From NCBI GenBank assembly GCA_029204225.1, contig CM055111.1, positions 10,177,000-10,240,999 on the forward strand: DNA of 64,000 nt. The letters are read 5' to 3'. Numbering within the stretch: the stretch's first letter is position 1; the number at the start of each line of letters is the position of its first letter. The notes beneath the pieces were generated by a model. The model saw only the letters and a program-made list of their open reading frames with translations, had not been told where the DNA came from and did not search any database. This document shows, piece by piece, positions 55,801 to 63,885 of the stretch. Source of the DNA: Diphasiastrum complanatum. Taxonomy: Eukaryota > Streptophyta > Lycopodiopsida > Lycopodiales > Lycopodiaceae. A program made the position numbers and the translations under genes.

Positions 55801-58800
55801 TGTTGGAAGTACCAAGTCTCTTGTGCAAGACTCAACTTTCACAGTTCCTTCATTGATCAGCTGTCTTACACGTAACACAAGTCAGCGTACTCATTATGTC
55901 TCCTCATCATTGCTGGTCCAGCATCCAAAGTTTCTTTGGTCTCAGGTTCGAGCCTCCCCTTGGAAACCAAGAAGCATCATTGCTGGTCCAGAGAAAGCCT
56001 ATAACAAGCTTTCCCTTCCACAACAAAAACTTGTCAACTTATTAGGTCCAAAGTTCGCCAGTCTCCTCGTGTGAGTATGGCTAGGTCACCTTGAATTTGC
56101 CCCCATTTTGATCAACTTTCATTCAAAATCTGCCCCAAGAGAGAGGTGTGTGTGATAGTTTCCCTCCACTTATAAAAACAGTTGATCGGACTTAGAGTAG
56201 AGCCTTTCCAACACTTTGCTTCCCATCTGCTAGGATTATGGCTTGATCCAACTTGTTGCCAATCTCTGAAGAGGATCCTAGTCTTTTTCCCCTTTGAGGA
56301 AAAACCCAACTGATACTGGATATCACCCATGCTCAGTGAGTTTTAGTTCCGAAGGTAGGCATCCCAAATGAAGACCAACTGCTCCATATAAGATCTCCCT
56401 TGAAATTGCGCTTTCCAACTTTTGACTTCCTGCTTGCGTTTGGTGGGTGTCGTCGCAAATGAAACTAACCCAAGAAATAGGCTAGCCGTCCATCCTTTGC
56501 AAACATCGAGTCGTTTCGTTGCCGTTCACGTGCGAGTACTTGAATTGCGAATCCGCCCCCAGATTCTGTAGTCCTCTTTGTTTGATGAAGAAAGGTTCCT
56601 TCTCGAGCCATCAGCTCCTTGTATCACAAGCAATCATGCAAACCAGGCAAAGCACGAGTACTAAGACTCACCACGAATACATGCAAGCAAGACACTCAGG
56701 CAGGTTTACTAACATGTAACAAAGACAAAGTACCTTTGAGATAGTCCTGCCAAAGGACCTTTGCCTGGCCGCGCCCATACAGATCAATCACAGAATCAGC
56801 CCACAGAGAACACCCATTCAACTATTCGTGCTTTCACCATTAAGCAACACATTGCCTCAGTCACGCCCCACCACTTTTTGGTCGATAGCCCTTATAGCTA
56901 AACGATCGGTAGCTATCCCGCACCGGCAGCTAACCACCCGTGCTTTACACCCGAATTCGAGCATCATCTCTGTATCAATGGTTAACCCGTATAGTTCCCG
57001 CACCCCACAAGGCACAGACCGTGCTTACACCAATCTAATGGCAGCACACTGCCTCATCTGTCCTACGTGCAGACAGTGCCAGGCCCGAACCGCGAGAACT
57101 GACCGTGCTTACACCTCAAGGGCAGCACCTTGACTCATCAAGTCCCCCGTTCTGCCGACCACCCCGACCGTGGACGCACTCGTGCTTACACTGTGGGCAG
57201 CACCTTGCACAACAATTGTCCTGATGAACCCCAAACAATGGCCATTTTCGTGAGATCTGCATAGCTGACCGGCCAGTCGGCTCTGATACCACATGTAGCG
57301 CAGGCATCCCAAAGGGAGCCGGGAACCACGACTTAACTTCCCAGCCTTCAACTCTCGCCGTCCAGACCCACTTGACATACAAGCAGCCAACTCGCCAACA
57401 ACGATCAGACTTAACCAACTTGAAGTTCGAAAACCAACATTGAGATCCAACCTGGCGCCATGCCAGATCGGGGGTCCCGATGTGGGTGACTTCTCTCCAA
57501 GCAAGCCGCCCGACATACATCAAACTTAACCAACTCGAAGCTTCGTTACAAACGAGTAACATCCATTCCAAGCAAGTGGTCTGACTTACATCAGACTTAA
57601 CCAATTGAAAGCTTCGTCACAAGTGCTGGAAGCCAACCTGGCGCCACGCCAGACTGGACAGCCATAAACAGGTAACTTCCACCCAAGCAAGCCATCCAAC
57701 TCAGCCGACAGGTTAGAGCCCGTTCCCCAAGAGCTTAACCCATTCACGTTCATGCAAGGAACACTCAGAACCACAAGCCTTGACAGATACGGAGACAACC
57801 AGTTCCTAGACCAAATGGTCCCGACAGCATACCGCTGGCGTCCCAGGATACGACCCTCAGCTATGTGCCAAATTAAAAAGTTTGAAGCGGCCTTACAATT
57901 GGTGCTTTTACCGAAAACTGAAACCCAGAAGGTAGTCAAAGTCAGTTTGCGGAAAATCCCACTTTATTGATAAATCTGAGAAGGTTACATTTCAAGTGTG
58001 TGACCGACCCTAGTCTCCGGGGCGCTGGCATGCCAAGGTGAGTGCCAGGACAACATTCCAGCCTGGGAGGCTGAGACTTGGTTGGAGCTCGCCCTGAGTC
58101 GCAACCCGCACTCCCCTGTAGTATTGGTGGGATTCGCCACCTCCCCTCATACCAAGTACTCTACCTAGGCTGGTAAAGCACGTTTTCTCTCTCTAGGATT
58201 TTCTCTCTAGAAGTCATTTTCTCTCTCTAGAATTTATTGATCCCCAGGTTTCCTTTAATCATGCCTAGATCGTGTGAGGTGATTGCACATCGATATGAGT
58301 TTTCTGGACTTCCCTAGAACCGATAAAAAATTTTCAGCCATAGGAACTTGGCGCCGGCTGGATTCTGGTCACAGTGGCGCCGGGAGCAGCAGGGGTGCTG
58401 CTGGCACCGGGGACAATGCTGGTGCCGGTGGCACCAGAAGTAAAGCTTGTAAAGGTAACTTTACAACAATAGGCCCTCCCTTGTAGGTGAAACTAGAACC
58501 ATATCATCTACATAAAGAAGAGTGGTGATCAAGATGTCTCCAAGTCTACATCCAGACCCACCACACTGCTCAATAACCCTCGCCAACTCGTCAATATATA
58601 GCCCAAAAAGTGTAGGTGAGAGGGAACACCCTTGCTTCACCCCAATAGTGCTCATGATTTGCTTAGAAATACCTCTGTCGCTCTGAAAACATCCCAATAC
58701 TCTCTCATAGAGCACCTCATTGCTAAAACTGTGTCATCAGAAAAAGCAAGGTCTTGTATTTGTTGGATAAGTAAGGAGCGTGGGACAGAGTCAAACGCTT

Positions 58801-60476
58801 TTTTGAAGTCAATGTCAATGAAGCAACAATGAACTTGCTCTCTTTGGTGTCGAGCTTTCTCAATGATGGCTCTGAGAGTAAATATATGATCCGTAGTGGA
58901 ATAATGGGCTTTAAACTCAATAGCATGCAATTTCCTAGTCTCTGCCTCAATACTCACAATTGACTGAAGAATAGTGCCATACAGCTTCGCTATTACATGC
59001 CAATCATAGTGCCCAAATCTTATGCCACAACCAACTTTGATCAACTATCTTTGTTGCACTTCATATCTTTGATAAAGCACTTATCTTTGTAGGATTCCAC
59101 AAGCCTATCTTGATGGGTAGTTGCTCCAACCAAAAGAAGATTTTGAGCCAGCTTAGGAATATACAAAGCATTCTTTATGACATGTGAATGGGCATTGGGT
59201 ATGTCTCGTTTTCCTATATTTTCTTGTGTGCTATTGTCACCTAGCACTACTTGGCCACCTGTATGTTGTTGGAAAAAGGATGAGAACCATTCCTTTTGAG
59301 GTGTCATGTGTGAAGACGCTCCACTGTCCAATACTCATTCTTCGTCGCTAGCCATAAGGAGATTTTCATCGCAAAGACCACCACCAACAAAGTGGTTTGT
59401 TTCATTTTCGGCTTGCATGGTTAAGTTTTGAGAGTTTGCCTTCCATTTCCCTCTTGAATTTGCAGCTTTTTCCAAGCCTCTCTAGGAGTGTAACATCCGT
59501 AACATGTGATCTAAGGCTTGATTGAGATGTTGATAATGGCTAGATCTTTTATGAAATGTCTTCTTTTTGTAGGAAGCATCCTCCTCATCAGATGTATCAT
59601 TATTGGAAGGTGGAATTTCTTCCCCAAGCGTTAGATCCCAAAGATCTTGATTTTGAATTGCCAAACTTGATAATTTTTACCATTTAATTTTGGATTTTTA
59701 GAAAGAAAGGAATTCACCTTTTTCAGACATAACTAGAATGCTAAGATATTCTAGAAACCACACTTTAAAGATTGGGAAGATGTTACAACAAATTTTAATT
59801 CTAAAATCAGACCATCTAGTAAGGCATCATGCTGCATGTATGATTCTGATGTATTGAAGACCATAATATAGGTCTTCTTTACATTGACCACCATACGTCT
59901 CTCCAGGGAATATGAGTGTAACATGTGAATCTGATGCCACAGTCCCTCAGGAGGGTAAGAGACCAAAACAAGATCATCAACATATAGTAGAATAGATAGC
60001 AGAATATCTTTCAAGAGGCAACCATGGCCACCATCTTCTGTGATAGCCATCTTAAGCTCATCAATATAGAGACCAAACAGGGTAGGGGAGAGCGAGTTGT
60101 TTTACTCTAATAGTACCAATGATATGCCCCTGTGAGATCTGAAACATCCCATTAGCCTCTCATGTAGTGCCATACCTGCAAGTATAGTATCTGCTGGAAT
60201 GTGCAACTCTCACAACCTTGGAAATGAGCATGTGGCATTGAATGGAGTCAAAGGCTCATTTAAGTCAGCAAAACAGTAGTATACTCCCTCTTTCCGATGT
60301 TTTGCTCTCTGCAAGTCTCTTGAGAGTAATTACATGGTTCGTGGTGTTTCCTGAAACCAGCTTATCTCTAGCTTTTGCTTATGTACTTACTACAATCACC
60401 AATATGATCCCGTAGAGCTTCCATGATATGTGTGATCGTGATAGTGTGGTAGTTTTTCTTTTTTTTTCTTTTTTTT

Positions 60477-60527
<51 letters not shown>

Positions 60528-62176
60528 CTGTTTGAAGGACGATTCGTTGCTAAGTTGTACCAAGGCTAGTAAATAATGTTATTTTCTTAGTTCCAACTAA
60601 GGGTTCATTTGAGATCCTAAATAAGCGCTGGTTGTCACAGTTTATGGAGGATGTTGCTGTTTGCTTTGGCCTTATGAAGATCTATTGATTGATCAGCAAA
60701 GCAGGAACTTTGTGAAGTTGAAAGGGTCTCAGCTGCACAAATGGGAGCATTCTTTGGGGCAATGACAGTTCGAGCTAGTTCTTTTCCTCAGAACACACAG
60801 TGGAGTGAAGGTGAACGTGCTGCAATGAAGGAGCTTTGGCCTCTGCTTGTTCAAGTCTTACCACCAGATGTGCTTTTTATTGCTGATCCAGATGGTTTAC
60901 TGAGTGAAGGAGCTTTGCATGCTGGAATTCATTTTGTTGGAAGAGGACCTCAAGAGATGAGATTAGTGGGAGCTCTAAGAGAGGTACTTAGAGGTGATCA
61001 TCTGGGGTTTGAGGAAGTTGTTGGCCTTTTGCGTGACATTCTTCCGTTGCAAGGGAATATTGGAGATGCATTAGTTGGTGCTTTTTTAATCTGTCAGCGC
61101 ATGAATGGTGAGACAGATCGTGAATTGAAGGCATATTGTATGGCTTTTGACAATGAACTAGGTTAGTATATGTTTTCCGATCGTCTCTGATATTTCATTG
61201 TAGGCTACAAGAAAGTAGCTTTTAAAGGTTGGACATGTGCTGGAAGAAAAGACAACACTACAGGGTTGCATCTGGTTTGAGAAATGCGATTCTTTTTGTT
61301 TTTGTCATGTTAAGTGAATGTATATTTTCCATTGAAACTTTTTGACACGTTAATAAACATTTTGGACAATTAAACTACTGTGGGTTATCTTTAGGCTAAA
61401 AACACTTCTCAAATTCAGAAAGTTACTTATATCTGCAAAGGAATGGTATTTATTATGAGAATGCGAGAGCTCTTATGATCTATGTTTAAGATTTGCTTGA
61501 AAGACATGAATAAGCTATTGTGTTTGGCTTTGACATGTAGTCTTCATATTCTAAATAGCCCTTTTCCTTCAAACTGAGTCAGAAATTCCTGCGCATTACT
61601 TCTTTTAGATTTCAAAGAAAGTTTGTTGTCTACTTGTGATCAAGTCACTAAAAATTGGCGGGACATGAAAGTTTGCTAATTTTCTTATCATAAGCACTTG
61701 TGGTCCATGTTGCCATCAATGTTTTTGGGTTTGATTTCACCACCATGTAAACATGTCATGTTGCTGCATTTCTCGAGTATAACTAATGTGTTTTTTACAA
61801 CACGCTGGAATAACAAAAAATTAAGGAGACAGTACATGCTTGTCCTGACAAGATTTTTCTACCACAAAGAACCTTGAAACTTGTTTTGTTGGGCTCATGT
61901 GTCAAGTCTAGAGTCTAGACCAACGTAACATGCAAAACTTTTTTTGCGAAAGTCAACTCAAAGATAGTGGAACCAAATTGGGTCTGAAAAGAAGTAATTT
62001 TTCTGGTGAATATTTCAGGTCCTTTGCCAGTAGCTGATGTCAGATCTCTAACTCACTATGGTGAACCGTATGATGGAAATACAAGGTTTTTTCGTAGCAC
62101 CTTATTTGTCGCAGCAGTAAGAGCAAGTTATGGTGAGACTTGCCTTATACACGGTGTGGAATGGATGCCACCTAAG
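52381..62176 (+). CDS. Plastid-targeted GT3-fold protein (anthranilate phosphoribosyltransferase-like), 5' part, three exons
   Basis: Exons: 52381-52819, 60697-61161, 62019-62176; 354 residues are visible and the gene continues beyond 64000. Exon 1 donor is TCAG|GT, exon 2 acceptor GATCAG|CA, exon 2 donor CTAG|GTTAG, exon 3 acceptor TTTCAG|GT, exon 3 donor AAG|GTGAG; phases 1, 1, 0 join without a stop. Residues 1 to about 90 are Ser/Arg-rich with few acidic residues, like a chloroplast transit peptide. The GT3 N-terminal helical domain spans exons 1-2 (RPLNKDQTTKALHAIL, then VSAAQMGAFFGAMTVRA, WSEGERAAMKELWP, MRLVGALREVL, ETDRELKAYCMAFDNELG). The catalytic domain begins in exon 3 (DVRSLTHYGEPYDGNTRFF, LIHGVEWMPPK). 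I recognise it as the plant family annotated anthranilate phosphoribosyltransferase-like (Arabidopsis At1g70570). The motif in exon 3 fits TrpD2/YbiB better than true TrpD, so a tryptophan-pathway role is uncertain. Codon frame is intact in all exons, which supports a live gene. Confidence 0.88.
53508..53580 (+). tRNA. tRNA-like sequence, closest to tRNA-Thr(GGT), probably a pseudogene
   Basis: 73 bases fold as acceptor (GGGCGGA with TCTGTCC, all seven pairs counting G-T), D arm (GCTC/GAGC with AGTGGTA loop) and T arm (CTGGG/CCTAG with loop TTCGAAT), with A at the discriminator position. A-box and B-box-like promoter words (TAGCTCAGTGGT; GGTTCGAATCC) are intact. The anticodon arm is poor: the best register gives anticodon GGT with C at position 33, one mismatch and an extra base before the stem. 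No intron is seen. It could be a tRNA pseudogene or the head of a SINE. Confidence 0.65.
53590..53718 (+). pseudogene. Copia gag N-terminal scrap
   Basis: Plus-strand translation gives SNKYKL, a stop, HWKFKMQNILQDREYGDIVI and GVEIPPATDRE, the W-K-x-K-M..LW/Y-DIV signature of copia gag N-termini. About 40 codons long with a stop. It sits directly between the tRNA-like sequence and a LINE fragment. Confidence 0.7.
53719..53779 (-). mobile_element. LINE fragment, distal part of the interrupted RT
   Basis: Translation on the minus strand (QLDCLYDFCSRGDLGV-like) continues the RT that stops at 58474 on the far side of the LTR element: joining the flanks at the single ATAGG copy gives the usual post-YVDD helix of LINE RTs. 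Confidence 0.65.
53780..54923 (-). repeat. 3' LTR of the non-autonomous element, 1144 bp
   Basis: Plus strand TGTAACGCAGG...TTTACAACA. A GC-rich block with repeated GGCGCCGG words at about 54801-54900. Differs from the 5' LTR by scattered substitutions and a roughly 25 bp insertion of TTTTCTCTCTCTAG-type units present only in the other copy. Confidence 0.93.
54924..57293 (-). other. Internal region of the non-autonomous element
   Basis: 2.37 kb without long conserved ORFs on the minus strand. Includes one copy of the TTGGAAACCAAG repeat (about 55930) also found at 51150-51410, and, at 57000-57200, repeated phrases such as GACCGTGCTTACACC and GCAGCAC. Codon-like structure was looked for and not seen. 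Confidence 0.7.
57279..57291 (-). promoter_or_regulatory. Primer-binding site of the non-autonomous element
   Basis: The minus strand reads TGGTATCAGAGCC, complementary to initiator tRNA-Met, two bases inside the 5' LTR. An intact site fits its past mobility. Confidence 0.93.
57294..58468 (-). repeat. 5' LTR of the non-autonomous element, 1175 bp
   Basis: Plus strand TGTAGCGCAGG...TTTACAACA; direct repeat of 53780-54923. Contains an extra TTTTCTCTCTCTAGGATTTTCTCTCTAGAAG stretch near 58185-58210 by local duplication. Confidence 0.93.
58474..59044 (-). pseudogene. LINE reverse transcriptase, interrupted
   Basis: Non-LTR retrotransposon RT. Reading down from 59044: IAKLYGTILQSIVS, AHYSTTDHIFTLRAIIEKAR, the first catalytic box CCFIDIDFKKAFDSVPRSLL, then in another frame TIGVKQGCSLSPTLFGLYID and the catalytic LLYVDDMVLVSPTREG. 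No endonuclease or 5' ORF is present. It ends at the ATAGG duplication and continues at 53779. One frameshift near 58700. Confidence 0.88.
59045..59700 (-). pseudogene. Copia gag/protease fragment
   Basis: From high to low: gag-like LWDLTLGEEIPPSNN near 59640, Lys-rich tail, then protease VLDSGASSHMTPQKEWFSSF near 59330 and the pre-integrase LYIPKLAQNLLLVGATTHQD near 59140. It lies between two LINE fragments and has no LTRs, integrase or RT. It appears to be an internal copia fragment carried by deletion or rearrangement. Confidence 0.8.
59751..60440 (-). pseudogene. Second LINE reverse transcriptase fragment
   Basis: Minus strand, several frames: LSPTLFGLYIDELKMAI near 60080, SILLYVDDLVLVSYPPEGLW near 59970, and the post-catalytic MVVNVKKTYIMVFNTS near 59870. 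It overlaps the same RT region as 58474-59044 (both contain YVDD) yet differs in sequence, so it is a second LINE copy. The upstream part (60100-60440) is badly degraded. Confidence 0.82.
60480..60521. repeat. (GA)n microsatellite, about 42 bp
   Basis: A GA run after a T-rich stretch, about 175 bases before exon 2. The T-rich tract may serve the plant requirement for U-rich introns. Confidence 0.96.
60697..61161 (+). CDS. Exon 2 of the GT3-like gene
   Basis: 465 bases, open in one frame. Begins AKQELCEVERVSAAQMGAFF once joined to exon 1 and ends CMAFDNELG. The acceptor GATCAG was chosen over nearby AGs because it restores the split codon and the conserved Ala-Lys of the family. Encodes helices that hold the GT3 dimer and lead into the catalytic domain. 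Confidence 0.9.
61162..62018 (+). other. Intron 2 of the GT3-like gene
   Basis: 857 bases, starts GTTAGT and ends ATATTTCAG, T-rich throughout. No transposon coding sequence seen. Confidence 0.85.
62019..62176 (+). CDS. Exon 3 of the GT3-like gene
   Basis: 158 bases. Encodes GPLPVADVRSLTHYGEPYDG and on to VRASYGETCLIHGVEWMPPK. True TrpD has a Gly-rich GTGGDG diphosphate-binding motif at this place; here it is HYGEPYDG. Ends in phase 0 at AAG|GTGAG. Confidence 0.88.
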
Positions 62177-62536
62177 GTGAGAAATTGTGTCTTTTATGCA
62201 ATGGGTTTGATTGATTAAATTTTTTGGTATGATTTATGTTGCATGTGTGTGTGTGTGTGCACGTGCAAAACTATTGAAATCTTCGTTTTCCTAGTTTCAA
62301 TTGAAATTGTGGCATATTCCAGTAAGTTTACATGGGCTAACTATAGGGACCCGCCCTTAGTTACTAAGGGTGCCCTCCACTTAGTGGCACTCCCTATGGA
62401 TATAGCCCAAGCCCTCTAGATCCTAGTACCTAAGGGTGATTATCCCGAACTACGGGGCTGAGTGTCACCCCGCCGGGACCCCTTAGGGATTAACGAGTCA
62501 CATGTACCCTTGTGTTTGCCAATGGCCATAACAACT

Positions 62537-62559
62537 GGGGGGCCCCCCCCCCCCCCCCC
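62537..62559. repeat. G6-C17 homopolymer pair in the gypsy polypurine region
   Basis: Six G followed by seventeen C on the plus strand. On the minus strand this places G17 where the polypurine tract should be, followed by C6 and then the LTR. G/C runs of this length are prone to length change and sequencing error. Confidence 0.85.
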
Positions 62560-62571
62560 ATAAAAGGAGCT

Positions 62572-63108
62572 TTACTCCTCGAAAGCGAAATCTTCAAGGA
62601 TGAAATTAGGATACCTCTTGCGAAGCTTGCTTACAGACTCCCAAGTTGACTCTTCTTGGGACCCATCCTTCCACTTGACTAAAACTTCTCGAAAGAGCAC
62701 ATGACGAGTCTCGCAGTTTCGGATATTCAGAATTTTCTCTGGTTCGTGTGGCAAGGAATTAGGTTCCTCAAAGTCTATTAGGGTTTGTTCTGAGACAATA
62801 TTGTCTCCTTCTCGCATCACCCGGTTCAGTCGACTGACATGAAAGACCGGATGTACCTTTGCGGATTTTGGCAAGGCCAGCTGGTAAGCTTGAGAGGTAA
62901 GCTTGAGTATTATGAATGGACCACAATACCTCAGGGACAACTTAGGACACTTACCTATACTTAGAGTGGTAGAGTCTTCAAGAACTTTCAGAAACACCCG
63001 ATTACCTTCTTGGAAGGTAACATCCCTGCAGATTTTATCCGCATAATGCTTAGCTCGCACTTGCGCTTGCTTCACATTAGCTTTAGCTATCTTGATCATA
63101 GTTTCCAT
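62572..63108 (-). pseudogene. Gypsy integrase C-terminal domain with chromodomain
   Basis: An open frame of 178 residues. KQAQVRAKHYADKICRDVTF leads to the GNRVFLKV strand, LRYCGPFIIL, HPVFHVSRLNRVM, and a well-formed chromodomain VLVKWKDGSQEESTWESVSKL near the end. This segment binds DNA and marked histones to direct integration. It is the best preserved gypsy ORF in the window. Confidence 0.9.
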
Positions 63109-63124
63109 ATCCTCAAGAAACTCT

Positions 63125-63331
63125 CTAACACTCTACTTTCTCTTTCCTAAGCCCTACGGCCATGGGGGCTCTAGGTTGAAATCCATACATTAACATGAAT
63201 GGGTTGTACCCTCCTGTAGTGGAGTGTTTAGTACTGTTATAAGCAAACTCCAAAAGCGGAAGATACTCTTCCCAAATGTTAAAACTTAGCACGCTTACCA
63301 TGGGCATTCGACTCAAAGCATCTGCTACCAC
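63125..63331 (-). pseudogene. Gypsy RNase H-integrase fusion junction
   Basis: One open frame reads MVADALSRMPMVSVLSFN (end of the RNase H linker) and then WEEYLPLLEFAYNSTKHSTT (late integrase). About 900 bases that normally encode the zinc-binding and catalytic parts are gone, with the frame kept across the join near 63285. Confidence 0.87.
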
Positions 63332-63408
63332 ATTGTAGCGCCCTTTTCTTTACCTTAACTGGTAGTCAAACTCTTGGAGAAGTTCGGCCCAACGAACTTT
63401 TCTTCCTT

Positions 63409-63885
63409 TCAAGTCGCTTTGGGAGGAAGCCACTTGATACTTTCTTGATCAAACACGATCTCAAACTTGGCTCCATAGAGGTAATGCCTCCATTTCTTAA
63501 GAGCATAGACTATTGCAAACAACTCCTTCTCATAAGTGGAATAATTGAATTGGTGTTTATCCAGTTTCTTACTTTCAAACGCGACCGGACGGTCATGTTG
63601 AGTGAGAACAACACCAACTGCCTTATTAATGGCATCCGTTTCTACTACAAATGCTTTATTTGGATCCACCAAACTTAAGACAGGAGCAGTTACAACTGCA
63701 GCCTTTACATCTTGAAAGCTGGCTTGTTGCTTAGGCCCCCAGCTAAAGTAGTTGCCCTTACCCTTGAGCTGATCCGTCAAAAGAGCAGTCAAGTGGGCAT
63801 ACTGATGGATAAACCTCCTGTAAAATCCAGCCAATCTGAGGAAGATCTGCAGCTCTTCCATCGAAGTTGGTTCTGGCCATTGCAT
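63409..63885 (-). pseudogene. Gypsy RT end and RNase H
   Basis: MQWPEPTSMEELQIFLRLAG and FYRRFIHQYAHL mark the end of RT; FVVETDAINKAVGVVLTQHD carries the first RNase H acidic residue (TDA), though the usual Ser-Asp is Thr-Asp and the following Ser is Ile-Asn; YEKELFAIVYALKKWRHYL follows. A stop ends the frame after IKWLPPKAT, where TDHxxLK-like sequence is altered (VFDQESIKW). Confidence 0.88.

Larger units (their letters stand above)
53780..58468 (-). mobile_element. Complete non-autonomous LTR retrotransposon (LARD-like), 4.69 kb
   Basis: Bounded by 5 bp direct repeats ATAGG (53775-53779 and 58469-58473). Two long LTRs (53780-54923 and 57294-58468) are nearly identical by eye. Minus orientation is shown by a tRNA-Met primer-binding site beside the right LTR and a purine-rich tract (AAAGGTGGGGTGGA, minus strand, about 54925-54938) beside the left LTR. 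The 2.37 kb internal region contains no recognisable gag, protease, RT, RNase H or integrase on either strand. It must have used enzymes of another element. It lies inside a LINE, inside intron 1 of the GT3-like gene. Confidence 0.9.
52820..60696 (+). other. Intron 1 of the GT3-like gene, about 7.9 kb
   Basis: Starts GTCCAC and ends TTGATCAG. Contents in order: plain sequence (to 53500), tRNA-like element, copia gag scrap, LINE 3' part, complete non-autonomous LTR element, LINE RT part, copia fragment, second LINE RT fragment, (GA)n, then about 170 bases to exon 2. All coding transposon parts except the gag scrap face against the gene. Confidence 0.85.

Noticed and set aside
57109-57604. Minus-strand frames of 135 and 162 residues in the LARD-like LTR and leader
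   Set aside because: They cross the LTR/primer-site boundary, are repeated in the other LTR with a different downstream end, and show no domain.
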